From a virus, in the IMG/VR virus record IMGVR_UViG_3300030108_006260, positions 140,605 to 204,604 of that record: a stretch of DNA of 64,000 nucleotides; one strand, written 5' to 3'. Made by a program: the position numbers and the translations under genes. This document shows positions 25,738-34,782 of this stretch, piece by piece (position 1 is the stretch's first letter; each line of letters starts with the position of its first letter). The notes beneath the pieces are model-generated. The model saw only the letters and a program-made list of their open reading frames with translations. It was not told where the DNA came from and did no database searches.

Positions 25738-26214
25738 TTAGAGTTGTACGAACACTTCGTATTCGAAGGTGTCGGTGGGGGTCTTAAACTTTAGAGGAAA
25801 GTTAGCTATAGCAAATAAAAATTGTGTCCCTATCTCAGGGTCCCCTATAGTGGGACTGTACACTACAGTACCTATCAGACACAAAGAGCTTACTGCTCCT
25901 GTTGCTTCACCTGCACCAGCAGTACATGTGAATACAGGACATGACAAACTAGCAAAACTAACAGAATCAACTGAGTCTGCGAAAGAACAACCTCCCACAG
26001 TGGTTATTGCCTCTACTACCGAACCTACAGGACCACAATAACACCCCGTCCTGGTTGGATCGGGGGTAAGGGCCAAAGTTGGATCGGCAGGGCTGTGACC
26101 ATTTGATCCTAATACAAAAGAGTCAACAACAAAACTTTTACCTGTAGCCAGCATTTCAGCAATACGGGCTTTTCCCTGGTTAGTAACCAGGGCTAAGGCC
26201 TCAACGGTAGGCAT
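25738..26214 (-). CDS. Tail-collar-fibre-like attachment protein
   Basis: A 158-residue protein beginning MPTVEALALVTNQGKARIAE, like the opening of tail-collar fibre domains (a first strand, then a helix LVTNxGKxxIAE). Its C-terminus is QFLFAIANFPLKFKTPTDTF, matching the NFP...K pattern of that family and the paralogue at 13586-14164. Eight cysteines in the middle are unusual for such a protein. The start has GGAGA six bases upstream. Likely role: fastening the giant neighbour protein to the baseplate. Confidence 0.7.
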   Translation of the reverse strand: MPTVEALALVTNQGKARIAEMLATGKSFVVDSFVLGSNGHSPADPTLALTPDPTRTGCYCGPVGSVVEAITTVGGCSFADSVDSVSFASLSCPVFTCTAGAGEATGAVSSLCLIGTVVYSPTIGDPEIGTQFLFAIANFPLKFKTPTDTFEYEVFVQL

Positions 26215-26345
26215 AGACTATCTCCATAAAAATCAGCACACAAGGCAAAAGTAACACTTATAGAGCTAGATAATGCTCAGAGTATCTAGCGTTTAGGTCC
26301 CCATATGCCAAAATGAGGTATAGATTACTTTTACCGTATCTTGTG
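26215..26345. promoter_or_regulatory. 131-base intergenic region with 8-bp inverted repeat
   Basis: Arms gctagata (26265-26272) and tatctagc (26283-26290) are exact reverse complements separated by ten bases. This is the longest untranslated gap in the tail cluster, so a promoter or transcript end is likely here. No U-tract follows on the minus strand, and no clear -10/-35 pair could be fixed. Confidence 0.45.
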
Positions 26346-27827
26346 CTAGGTAGAAATTAAACTAGCAAAAGATGTAATTGGAGTTGACAGGGATATAGTA
26401 GCTAGAGAAGAACCAAGAAGAGTAGCTTGAGGCCGATCAAAACAGCATTCAAGGTCCTCAAAGAGAGAAGTCTCGGGTACGGTAGTATCTAAACAAGATC
26501 CACCGTCAAAGCGGTTAACAAGTGGAGTTCCATACCACCCGTCACAAAGTGGATCAGATTCCTCACAGGAGTCTAAGGCAAGTCCTATATCAAAAGGAAT
26601 TGATGTTTCATACCTTACGGTAATATCTCTTCCAGGATTTCCTGAAACTAAAACAAGGGTCCTGGTGCCAGGAATGAAAAAACTAGAAAGGAGAGACGCT
26701 CCTAGGGGGTCTGATGAAGTTACCGAGGAAATTCTTCTAGGAGGACGAGAAAGAGTAACGTAGGAGGATCCGGGTATGCCAGTTACAGACCCCGTAATGT
26801 CGTCTAATATAGAACCAAAGGGAACACTTTCAGAAAACGGAGTAAAGTTATCTAGGCGAGATCGCCCTAGCGCAAGCTCGGAAACTACGTCAAAGGGGTA
26901 TCTCCACGCACAGAAGGCGAAGGACGACAGGGACCTAAGAGATACTGACACTGTTATAGGTAAACAGTCAGTTGTCAAAAGGGGAATTACGGAACAAAGA
27001 CCTGCTTCCGTGTCGAATATGTGAGACTCTGGTAGTCCTAAATAGTTTAAGGAAACTTTTTCATCAGAAACCGAGGTAAGCTCTGCAATGGACGGGTCCA
27101 GGTTATCCATTAGCTTAACAAAAGCAGCCCATGTTCCTATGCATAGGTTAGGGACCCACACATGAAATTCATACCCGCCACTGTCGTGCGCTTGGCTATA
27201 TACCGTGTATACGCTAGGCTCATACAGAACCCTGTTTACTACTGTTTCCCTTACTAGAGGAGTAGTATTGGATACAGCAGTAACAATGTCATCCACACCA
27301 CGAGTAGACCCTGTCTCATTTATAAGAGATCTGACAGCTAGTTTACCAGCGAGCACACGAGTTGCACGAGTAGAAGGAAGGTACTCCTGAAATTCTATCT
27401 GATGCTCAGTATGACGTAACGAAAGGTCACTGTTGAGCTGGGCCTCTGCGTCATTGAAGTTTATCTCGGAATTAAAGAAGTACTCCTGAGCCGCACCTTT
27501 TGTAATTGTAGCAAAATCAGTAGCTACAACGAGTATGAGCCACTGATCTGTTTCCGACCTAACAGATAGAAAGTTCTTTCCTCTTTCTAAGAAAAGGTCT
27601 ATAGATTGTTTGGAACTAGATAAAACGACACGTGTTACAAGGGTGCCATTCCTGGAGACCTCAACTACGTCTCCCTCGTTTCCCTCAAGTATGAAGGAAG
27701 TACGATCCGCACTAAGGGGTAGAGTCACAGGGCCCAGATGCCACTGTCTTCCGGAAGGAATAGAGGCTAGCAAGGACTCGTATGTACTGTCATACGGAGT
27801 AGGTGCAGGATATAGTCTAAGTGTCAT
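26346..27827 (-). CDS. Tail protein of the baseplate cluster, unknown family
   Basis: A 493-residue protein. It starts MTLRLYPAPTPYDSTYESLL and contains a beta-rich N-terminal third (LSADRTSFILEGNEGDVVEV), a helical middle and a Cys-rich C-terminal segment (CEESDPLCDGWYG, CLDTT, CCF). Located directly downstream of the gpJ-like wedge gene, the place where gpI-type or fibre-linking genes are usual, it probably connects wedge to fibres. The family was not recognised. Confidence 0.6.
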   Translation of the reverse strand: MTLRLYPAPTPYDSTYESLLASIPSGRQWHLGPVTLPLSADRTSFILEGNEGDVVEVSRNGTLVTRVVLSSSKQSIDLFLERGKNFLSVRSETDQWLILVVATDFATITKGAAQEYFFNSEINFNDAEAQLNSDLSLRHTEHQIEFQEYLPSTRATRVLAGKLAVRSLINETGSTRGVDDIVTAVSNTTPLVRETVVNRVLYEPSVYTVYSQAHDSGGYEFHVWVPNLCIGTWAAFVKLMDNLDPSIAELTSVSDEKVSLNYLGLPESHIFDTEAGLCSVIPLLTTDCLPITVSVSLRSLSSFAFCAWRYPFDVVSELALGRSRLDNFTPFSESVPFGSILDDITGSVTGIPGSSYVTLSRPPRRISSVTSSDPLGASLLSSFFIPGTRTLVLVSGNPGRDITVRYETSIPFDIGLALDSCEESDPLCDGWYGTPLVNRFDGGSCLDTTVPETSLFEDLECCFDRPQATLLGSSLATISLSTPITSFASLIST

Positions 27828-27833
27828 GAGATA

Positions 27834-28283
27834 CTAAATAAGACTCCGCCTGCTCAGGAAGTATCTAAAAGAAGATATCTCTCCAGCAGACGAAGTAAGA
27901 AGATCTTCCAGTCCTAGAGGCGTATCACCTCCTCCATGAAATGGAATTTCTGTTAAAATAGCTCGTATGTTACGTACCAGCTTATCCAGCTGACGCTGAA
28001 AGAACAACGAAAAGTCTGGAGAACTATCTCTAAACTCTCCGGAGTATTCTAACATTCGTGTAAGAATGTAGCGGCTCTGATTAACAGGATCTACGTCTGA
28101 TCCGTAGAAAACTGCCTGCTCCGCTATCGGGTCTAGAAGACTGTCAAGTTTTACGTAAAGTTCCCTGTATAACTGGTGGTCCGAGTAGCTAGAGGGACCT
28201 GAAGCGAGCCAGTGAGCTGTCTGGGCCAAAGAAGAAAGATATCTAAGCTCCCAAGCAAGCTGGGATAGAAGAGGTCCTATCAT
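27834..28283 (-). CDS. Dps-like ferritin-fold protein inside the baseplate operon
   Basis: A 149-residue protein, the usual length for Dps. The block AHWLASGPSSYSDHQLYREL followed by DPIAEQAVFYG reproduces the Dps signature: H24 and H36 are 12 apart, H36 to D51 is 15, D51 to E55 is 4, the same spacing as the ferroxidase ligands H51, H63, D78 and E82 of E. coli Dps. The C-terminal part (LGLEDLLTSSAGEISSFRYFL) fits the last helix. The Asp four residues after the second His is replaced by Arg (R40). Dps proteins oxidise iron and bind or protect DNA. Placed between gpJ-like and tail genes and overlapping one of them, it may be a virion component using the fold. The similarity is seen; the activity is inference. 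Confidence 0.7.
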   Translation of the reverse strand: MIGPLLSQLAWELRYLSSLAQTAHWLASGPSSYSDHQLYRELYVKLDSLLDPIAEQAVFYGSDVDPVNQSRYILTRMLEYSGEFRDSSPDFSLFFQRQLDKLVRNIRAILTEIPFHGGGDTPLGLEDLLTSSAGEISSFRYFLSRRSLI

Positions 28284-28498
28284 CGTGGTACTCCTCTTGG
28301 AGGTATGTAGTTTTCTACTGATTTAAAATCAGAAGTCTCCCCAGTTCCTAATCCTTTTTCCAGGTCATCAACGTCCTTGACTTTACGACCCTGGTTGTTT
28401 TGGGGTACTGTAAAGTTTTCTGCTTCAGGCTCTGGATGAAGCTTGGCGTCAGCGGTCATGTCTACTTTAGAGAAATCTAAAAATCTAGAGGAACTCAT
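28280..28498 (-). CDS. Small hypothetical protein, baseplate cluster
   Basis: A 72-residue polar protein, probably largely disordered, ending PPRGVPR. Its start overlaps the stop of the gpJ-like gene and its stop overlaps the Dps-like start, so it is translated as part of the wedge operon. It could be a linker peptide or a small baseplate part. No family was recognised. Confidence 0.6.
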   Translation of the reverse strand: MSSSRFLDFSKVDMTADAKLHPEPEAENFTVPQNNQGRKVKDVDDLEKGLGTGETSDFKSVENYIPPRGVPR

Positions 28499-29895
28499 CG
28501 TCGTACATCTATCTGTGTAAGGGAAGAATCTGAAACTGGGTACTCATACGGCTTAAACTCAATAACCTCCACAGGTATGGTTCCTCCTGAGTTCCTAGTA
28601 AACTCTGTGACTGTGATGGACGCTACGCCTGCTACAGTAGAAGTAAGCTTAGAGCGTAGGTCGTTAGGAAACAGCAAAGAAACAAACTGTTCCGGATTAA
28701 GGAATTCAGCTGTTGTAGCATATGCGAAAGATGCCGCATCTGTCTCATCAAAAGAGCTGAGTACTTGTACTAGTATCCTAGATCTAACTTCTACGGGTAT
28801 AGCTTTCCTGACTAGGATATCGGCCCTGTATAGCTTTACACCAACTCTATCTACGTAGTCCTGAGTGTCTCTAACGAGCCTATCATACTGGTACGTTATG
28901 GTTACGGTGGAATTCAGCCCAGGAATACTAGACAAGGAAACCTGGTCATTAGCCCTGGTAGAGCCCCTAAATCCGTCAGAAGTATCCGGGATAAAGGTGT
29001 AATCTACACTGGACCCGTCCACTAACACAGAAGAAACTGACAACACCGGAGTGTTAGGTATACTAAAGCGTTGCGTAAGTCCGTCTGAAATGTAGGATAT
29101 ATCTGCTGTTTCTGCTTTTGATCCTATCAAGTATACATCCCACGCAGACCTCCGGGTTCTTCTACGAAAGTTGTCGTAGTCCGTACTGAATATCAGTACA
29201 ACATCTTGTATGGACCCAGGGTCATAGTTACGTATCAGCTGCTCAAGACCAGATCCAGAACCTTGACCAAGCCCGTTAAATTTGGACCTTATTCTACGTC
29301 CAAATCTTGAGTTAGACTCACGCTCTGTTCCCCCAGAAATTCTTTCAAAGTTTATAACACCATCTATTCCAGGAACATCAACCAGTATGTTGTTGACCCT
29401 TCGAGCAGGTACTTCGAAAATACTTCCTGAACCAAGTGCCTCTACGGGGACCTTGACCTCATACCTACGACGTGCAGCATTGAAGAAAGCAGGTAGACTA
29501 GACCCGAATATGAAGGCATCCCGAACTGTTCGATAAGCGATAGACGGGTCTGATGTTGTTACTACGGTACCAGCCGGTATTACTGTTACATCCGAAGAGG
29601 ATATAGCAGAAGAAGTAAAAAATACTACATTACCGGTAGAAGGACGACCTGCGTCGGGACGAAGTCCGTGATTAGCTCCGTACAGAACGAGGACGTCCGA
29701 ACTTTGAGTAAGTACGTAGTCAAGACTAAACCTGCGGCTTAGATCATCGTATTTTAGTTCGACTGATCTAAGCTGTGCACTATACGGACGTATCAATAAG
29801 TCGAATACAGGACCTTTGACTGTGTCAATTGAGGAGTCCTGCTGCTCTATGGAAGAAGCCAGTGAGGCTTCAATTTGTGCTAAGGTTCTAGCCAC
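28495..29895 (-). CDS. Baseplate wedge protein, gpJ/gp6-like
   Basis: A 466-residue protein with the layout of the baseplate J family (gp6 in T4): helical N-terminus with DLLIRPYSAQL and a ranking of Asp/Leu (FSLDYVLTQSSDVLVLYGAN), the signature beta segment VIPAGTVVTTSDPSIAYRTV near residue 105, then alternating domains with GVDGVINFERISGGTERESN, the conserved GG-x-D/E-x-E block of the family. J-like proteins form the wedge that triggers sheath contraction. GTG start with AGGAAG four bases upstream. It directly follows the gp25-like gene, the conserved gene order in contractile tails. Confidence 0.8.
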   Translation of the reverse strand: MARTLAQIEASLASSIEQQDSSIDTVKGPVFDLLIRPYSAQLRSVELKYDDLSRRFSLDYVLTQSSDVLVLYGANHGLRPDAGRPSTGNVVFFTSSAISSSDVTVIPAGTVVTTSDPSIAYRTVRDAFIFGSSLPAFFNAARRRYEVKVPVEALGSGSIFEVPARRVNNILVDVPGIDGVINFERISGGTERESNSRFGRRIRSKFNGLGQGSGSGLEQLIRNYDPGSIQDVVLIFSTDYDNFRRRTRRSAWDVYLIGSKAETADISYISDGLTQRFSIPNTPVLSVSSVLVDGSSVDYTFIPDTSDGFRGSTRANDQVSLSSIPGLNSTVTITYQYDRLVRDTQDYVDRVGVKLYRADILVRKAIPVEVRSRILVQVLSSFDETDAASFAYATTAEFLNPEQFVSLLFPNDLRSKLTSTVAGVASITVTEFTRNSGGTIPVEVIEFKPYEYPVSDSSLTQIDVRR

Positions 29896-29903
29896 GGTAC
29901 TTC

Positions 29904-30398
29904 CTAGATAATGGTAGTATCATCTGTGCGAATAGACCCAGGCAACCCTGGTTTTGAACTACTCAAAGATTGATGTCGTAAATTTACCCTAAACGATAGA
30001 GGAATTCTGTCTAGACCCCCAGAGGGGACAATGTTTACAGTAAAAACAAATCCTGTTTTACTTGCCTGATACACACGGACGGTTCCTATTTCACCCACAG
30101 CTTCAAAAGCAGTAAGTTGGTCTGACCTTTGTCGCTGTATTGACTGTAGCCTCTCAAGAGAGTCTCTGACTTCTTGTCGTATAAATCCCCTATTAAATAT
30201 GAGGGCAACACTTCTGTTTGAGTTTGCTAACTCAAGACTAGATATCCTCGATCCATATCCTCTCTCGGGGTCATAATCGGTTAAAAGAGAGTCTGCGGCG
30301 TCCTGTGCGAGTTTTTCGTTACCAGAAATTAGAAGTGCCCTTCCATTACTGGGTTGAAGAAAGATATCCCCGTCTACCTTTTTTAAAGTTCTAGACAC
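29904..30398 (-). CDS. Baseplate wedge protein, gp25/DUF2634-like
   Basis: A 164-residue protein. It starts with a beta block and a DIFLQPSNGRALLISGNEKL motif followed by helices and DYDPERGYGSRI, which fits the small wedge proteins of the gp25/DUF2634 type (D-L-x-G then helical part with a Gly-x-G). These sit in the inner baseplate next to the gpJ protein. GTG start overlapping the preceding stop as TAGTG, with GGAG eight bases upstream. Adjacent to the J-like gene, which supports the call. Confidence 0.65.
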   Translation of the reverse strand: MSRTLKKVDGDIFLQPSNGRALLISGNEKLAQDAADSLLTDYDPERGYGSRISSLELANSNRSVALIFNRGFIRQEVRDSLERLQSIQRQRSDQLTAFEAVGEIGTVRVYQASKTGFVFTVNIVPSGGLDRIPLSFRVNLRHQSLSSSKPGLPGSIRTDDTTII

Positions 30399-30943
30399 TA
30401 GTCATACTCCATAAGAAGTCTAATCCATGATTCTAACTCTCTAAAGAACAGAGTGGACCCCGAGGCATCTGATCTAGACAGCAAGACATTAAGGGCAGCG
30501 TAGTTAAAAGTTAGACGATCCCTTTTTTCTGCCAGGCTCCCGAGACTTTGTGTAATAGCTTCTTGTAGACCTATTACTTCTCCTACGTCCGTAAATCCGT
30601 CTATAGTTCCTCCATAGGAATCTCGTACGCTGTCATAAAGACTTGTTAGGGCATCAAATTGTGTGTTACCTTCGTTTGTGTTTCGTATCTCTTCTTCTAT
30701 AAATTCCTGCAATAACTCGTTGTAAGTACCCAAGTCATTGGGGTTATTGTCTATAATTGTCTGAAAAAACGAAGCTATCTGTGTTTTGACAGAGGAGTCA
30801 GTCAGTATGAGATAAACTTCGAAGTCAGATGATATTTCCGCTTCTGTGTCGGATAAAGACGAATATAGAACAGGACGACTGCCCGGAGTGCGAGCCTTCC
30901 TGGATACTATGTCCGCCTCTTCCGCTGATAAACCACGTGGCAT
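30398..30943 (-). CDS. Helical hypothetical protein of the baseplate cluster
   Basis: A 181-residue mostly helical protein (VKTQIASFFQTIIDNNPNDL; NELLQEFIEEEIRNTNEGNT) with a low-complexity acidic stretch. Overlaps its neighbours by one to three bases. No family was recognised; a baseplate assembly part is likely from position. Confidence 0.6.
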   Translation of the reverse strand: MPRGLSAEEADIVSRKARTPGSRPVLYSSLSDTEAEISSDFEVYLILTDSSVKTQIASFFQTIIDNNPNDLGTYNELLQEFIEEEIRNTNEGNTQFDALTSLYDSVRDSYGGTIDGFTDVGEVIGLQEAITQSLGSLAEKRDRLTFNYAALNVLLSRSDASGSTLFFRELESWIRLLMEYD

Positions 30944-32781
30944 TAGGTGTTATCCCCACTAAAAGAAGCTTGTGCCCTCTGCTGTAGGAGCTGGGACAAG
31001 CGTGCTGTTTCTGGTGAAGAACAGGTTCCTCCAGGGGAAGAGCCTGTACCAGAAGAACTCATTGACATTCCAGTTTCTAGTTCAGACCTCAGGGACAAGG
31101 CCAAGTTTTTAGATGCAAGTCTTAGGGCCCTAGAGTTAGATATACTGAAGTCAAACAAGGTACTTGCAAAGTCCATAGCCTGCTTGTGCAGTCCCACAAC
31201 CTCTTGAATGGAAGAAGGAAGTTCAAATCCAAAGTCAATGGATTCCTCTACTAAACAAGATAGAGGAGCAGAAGGTAATCTAGGAACTGAGACTAAGGAG
31301 TTTGAAATAAATGACCCTGCGCATGAAACGGAAGAAAGTGATCCCATCAAGTTGTTGAATTTACTAGAGAAATCTCGTATCATTGTTGATTGATTCTCTA
31401 TGGTTGTTATAATGTCTTCTAGGACGTTAGAATCAGTTATTCCAAGTGTTCCGGGTGTTCCAGGGCCTCCTACGCCTCCTATGCCATCAACGAGAGAAGA
31501 TACTCCCGCATCTGGGTAGGAGAAGGAGGGGGAAAATCCAGACCCAAAGACACAGTCCATTAGTCCAGTAGACCTATTACCCAGAAGGTTGTATACTAGC
31601 GTCTGAACATTTGATAGTTCTATAAAAACGGAAGAAACAAACTCTTGGGCCTCCGACAATGCGGATTTAAGGGCCAGTAGCTGCGATCTTAAGGTTCCTA
31701 CTATGGCAGTAACAATTGCTCCTGCCTCAGGGGATAGAAGAGGTATCTCGTTCTCTAGAGTGGAAAGACTATCACTAAGAGAGAACGTAGCGTCTAAATC
31801 GATAGAGGATACGAGAGCGGGAGCACTGGACGTAAAGTCCCTAAATCCAGTAGGAGTAGAAGATCCAGAGGATCTACTAAGAGTATCTCTTAGGTCAGAA
31901 ACTAGAGTAGCGGGATCTATCTCAGTCGAAATAGGACGGTCAGACCTCTCAATAACAGAGTCGGAGTCAAGTCCAAACGAAAGAAATATTCGAACTATAC
32001 TTAGTGGGTCACTTATGCGATACACTACTAAAGATTCAGTGGACCTTAAACTTAGTGCGTCTATAAACTGTGACTTAGACAAGCCAAGACTTGTTGCCTT
32101 GTTTCTATTGAGGGGACTAGGGTCTGGTTGACCTAACCAAAACAGGTGTCCTGTAAGGTCTTCTGGATCTTTATCTACTAGGCGGGCTGCGTCGGTCAAA
32201 CTAGCGTCTACTGCTGCTGTCCTAGTGAGTGTCTGAGTAAACTCTGGGGAACACTTGGTAGCAGGAACAACAGTTGTTTCCGTGTACGTTGTGACAAAAA
32301 GGAATCTGTTCTTTAGATCTGAGGACGATCTATAGGAATCTTCGGATCCCGATGATATGGGAACGTCCATGAGGTCGGGAGTATACCGAATAAGCTTTGA
32401 TATACCACCAACTAGACGTGTAAGTACCTTCAGAGAAGATACTTCTGTGTTTCCTGGAGGGATAACCCTACCGTTTACTATGTTTATTCCAAACCTGTCC
32501 CTGATGGATGATTCCAGGTCTTCCCTAGAGTCTGTAACGGTGAGAGACATCACGTCTGATATATCAGAGGAACTTATGTTTCTTGTAGCAAGAAGCTTGT
32601 CCAATCCTGACTTAAGAGGCTTAGTTACAGAACTCTCTAAAGATTCTCTTATGGACTCTAGCTCTAAGAGAGCAGCACTAGAAGCGAGGTACTGCTCTCC
32701 CATCCTCTCTTGGAAAGATAATAGGGCACTATCTAGCTCAGGGTCTACTCGACATCTGATGGTATACGCACTAAATGGCAT
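30943..32781 (-). CDS. Large helical virion protein of unknown family
   Basis: A 612-residue Ser/Leu-rich protein with long predicted helices at its N-terminus (FQERMGEQYLASSAALLELE) and middle (VTAIVGTLRSQLLALKSALS), and a Pro/Gly linker near residue 440 (GGVGGPGTPGTLG). The last 120 residues include VLEDIITTIENQSTMIRDFS. It has no known enzymatic motif. Sitting between the spike-associated gene and the wedge genes, it is probably a hub- or tail-tube-linked component. The family was not recognised. Confidence 0.6.
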   Translation of the reverse strand: MPFSAYTIRCRVDPELDSALLSFQERMGEQYLASSAALLELESIRESLESSVTKPLKSGLDKLLATRNISSSDISDVMSLTVTDSREDLESSIRDRFGINIVNGRVIPPGNTEVSSLKVLTRLVGGISKLIRYTPDLMDVPISSGSEDSYRSSSDLKNRFLFVTTYTETTVVPATKCSPEFTQTLTRTAAVDASLTDAARLVDKDPEDLTGHLFWLGQPDPSPLNRNKATSLGLSKSQFIDALSLRSTESLVVYRISDPLSIVRIFLSFGLDSDSVIERSDRPISTEIDPATLVSDLRDTLSRSSGSSTPTGFRDFTSSAPALVSSIDLDATFSLSDSLSTLENEIPLLSPEAGAIVTAIVGTLRSQLLALKSALSEAQEFVSSVFIELSNVQTLVYNLLGNRSTGLMDCVFGSGFSPSFSYPDAGVSSLVDGIGGVGGPGTPGTLGITDSNVLEDIITTIENQSTMIRDFSSKFNNLMGSLSSVSCAGSFISNSLVSVPRLPSAPLSCLVEESIDFGFELPSSIQEVVGLHKQAMDFASTLFDFSISNSRALRLASKNLALSLRSELETGMSMSSSGTGSSPGGTCSSPETARLSQLLQQRAQASFSGDNT

Positions 32782-33383
32782 CAGATCTCAATAGGCTCCT
32801 GAATAGATATAACAAGTTGATACGCTGTTTTTGCATACCCTACTTCTTGTACAAAACCTCCGGAAGGTGGGTTTGGAGACAAAGTTATTTCTCCAGAAGA
32901 AGAACTGATCCAGTACACACTGTCAGGAGTAAGGGGAAGAAAAGAGTAGGGGTCTTGAGCGGAATACGTGTAAGTCCCAGAGTTCTGAACAGTCACAGAT
33001 CCCTGGGAGGGAACTCCCGTCACTACTCCGACTGATGGCCCGTCTGCGAAAGTGGACGCATCGGAAAGGCTAACAACGTTGGAAGAGGTTTGAACCACCC
33101 ACTGGCCTATTGATATTGTTCCCTGAGAGGAGAACGTGAGAGAGGAATTTCCCTGTCCCCCACCGCTTCCCTGTGAGTTGAACAGAGTGTTGTCATTATT
33201 GTCAAAGTGCTGAAGACTAGGGTTCGCTGTCTGCGCTATTGCGTCTGCGAATCCTTTCACTACATCATAGTAGTCAGGGCGACCTGCTAAACCAGAGGCA
33301 GATCTACTTTTATTCCTGTCTGCGATGTGAGTTTTTATAGCCTGAGCAAGTGTTTCAGGATCTAACAAAGGGAACTGTGGCAT
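32781..33383 (-). CDS. Small virion protein with C-terminal phage decoration-type domain
   Basis: A 200-residue protein. The first 60 residues predict helices; the rest is beta-rich with two ~50-residue segments. The end, YWISSSSGEITLSPN then FVQEVGYAKTAYQLVISIQ, is a common phage virion motif seen at the C-terminus of fibre and decoration proteins. It overlaps the next gene as TGATG. The function is probably structural. Confidence 0.6.
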   Translation of the reverse strand: MPQFPLLDPETLAQAIKTHIADRNKSRSASGLAGRPDYYDVVKGFADAIAQTANPSLQHFDNNDNTLFNSQGSGGGQGNSSLTFSSQGTISIGQWVVQTSSNVVSLSDASTFADGPSVGVVTGVPSQGSVTVQNSGTYTYSAQDPYSFLPLTPDSVYWISSSSGEITLSPNPPSGGFVQEVGYAKTAYQLVISIQEPIEI

Positions 33384-33384
33384 T

Positions 33385-34782
33385 TTACACTACCGTTAAA
33401 CTAGAGGATGACGAGTTTTGAAGCTCAGAGTGAAGCTGTACTATATAGTTAATCAGTGCAGTAAAAACTGGTATAGTTCCGGCGTAAGGGGTAGCCGAAA
33501 AACCCGAAACAGTTGCCAATTGACTAGACACTAAAGCATTCAAGGGTGTAAGAACGGAAGAAAACTCCGGGCGTAGTCTAAGAACAGGAAGTGCTCCTAT
33601 GGCACCCGTAGGAGAGTCGGCACCAGGACCCATAGAGATACTGCTGCTTGCCAGAGCGATAGAAGACCCCCCAAGAACGGCAGATCCTCCTGAAGTGGCA
33701 GAGAAAGACGTGTCTGCTGTGAGCTTAATAAGGGGTGAAGATATTTCTGCTGTAACACCAGAATCTACAGAAAAAGAGTTAGAGGGTTCGGCTAGGAAAT
33801 CCGTTGATTCAAAACTTACAGTGCTGTCAACGTCATAAAGGACATTCCTACCAACATTGTGTACTTCGTCTCTTCCCAGTACTATAGTAATGTCAGTCTG
33901 TTCCACGTTTATACTAAGTCCATAGGAGGAGTCACTAGGTATAGCAACAGAAACATTTCCCTCCTCGTCCACTTCTGCCACTGTGTCTTGGGAGGTAGCC
34001 GATCCCCAGCGAGTGATGCTACGAAGTTTCTTCCCTGTTACAGATGAAGTCTCCTCCTCTCCAGAGTCGGATATTACATGTCCTTCTCTATGGTCGACTA
34101 AGGTAAAAGGAGAGGCTTTACTTTGAATGTTACGTAGATATTCCTTTGCAAATACAGAGCCTTCTGTATTTGTTGGGGTTACTTTTATAAATTTGTCTTG
34201 AGTAGAATCTGACTCGTTGAATCTCTTAACTACGCCAAAGCGTACTTCACTGCTTACTGTCCCGTAGAAATGATCTAAGGATCGTGTAATAACAGTAGGG
34301 GCCTTAGAAACTATGTCTAATCCTTCTACACTCATAACGTGAGTCAGGGGACCAGCACGTAAAGACATTGTACCTCCCTGCGCTAAGTGCTGCTCTGCTA
34401 TACCAGGGCTAGCCAGTGAGATCTCCCCCTCACGTAACCTTCTGTAATAGAACTGACTGTCGTCATAAGTAGCAGTCAGCCTACTCTGAGAGGAGTTTTC
34501 TGCAAGATAGGCAGACACGTAAGGCTCCCCTCCATCCACCCGCGAGTTTACTATCATCCTAGTAGTACGCTCAGGCATGACACGTATCCAGCTATTAGGC
34601 CCCAGGTAAGGGTGAGTAATAGGTATGGTACGTCCTGACCTCGGACCGTCAAAGGTAATTTGGTCTTTCTCTGGGTTAGTGTTGACTAGAACAACGCCGT
34701 AAGGACGCGTAGCATAAGCTTCATTAGAAGCCTCACGTTGTGCATTGTGATGGAGTATTCTTGCAGCTCTTCCCGATGTCAT
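33385..34782 (-). CDS. Central baseplate spike-like protein
   Basis: A 465-residue protein. The N-terminal 100 residues look like an OB-type domain (YGVVLVNTNPEKDQITFDGP; GPNSWIRVMPERTTRMIVNS). The middle is beta-rich, and residues ~330-410 are short alternating strands (ISSPLIKLTADTSFSATSGG; SIALASSSISMG), the pattern of the beta-helix of gp5/gpV-type membrane-piercing spikes. It directly precedes the hub-peptidase gene (ATGA overlap), the conserved neighbour relation. The spike call rests on fold pattern and context. Confidence 0.6.
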   Translation of the reverse strand: MTSGRAARILHHNAQREASNEAYATRPYGVVLVNTNPEKDQITFDGPRSGRTIPITHPYLGPNSWIRVMPERTTRMIVNSRVDGGEPYVSAYLAENSSQSRLTATYDDSQFYYRRLREGEISLASPGIAEQHLAQGGTMSLRAGPLTHVMSVEGLDIVSKAPTVITRSLDHFYGTVSSEVRFGVVKRFNESDSTQDKFIKVTPTNTEGSVFAKEYLRNIQSKASPFTLVDHREGHVISDSGEEETSSVTGKKLRSITRWGSATSQDTVAEVDEEGNVSVAIPSDSSYGLSINVEQTDITIVLGRDEVHNVGRNVLYDVDSTVSFESTDFLAEPSNSFSVDSGVTAEISSPLIKLTADTSFSATSGGSAVLGGSSIALASSSISMGPGADSPTGAIGALPVLRLRPEFSSVLTPLNALVSSQLATVSGFSATPYAGTIPVFTALINYIVQLHSELQNSSSSSLTVV

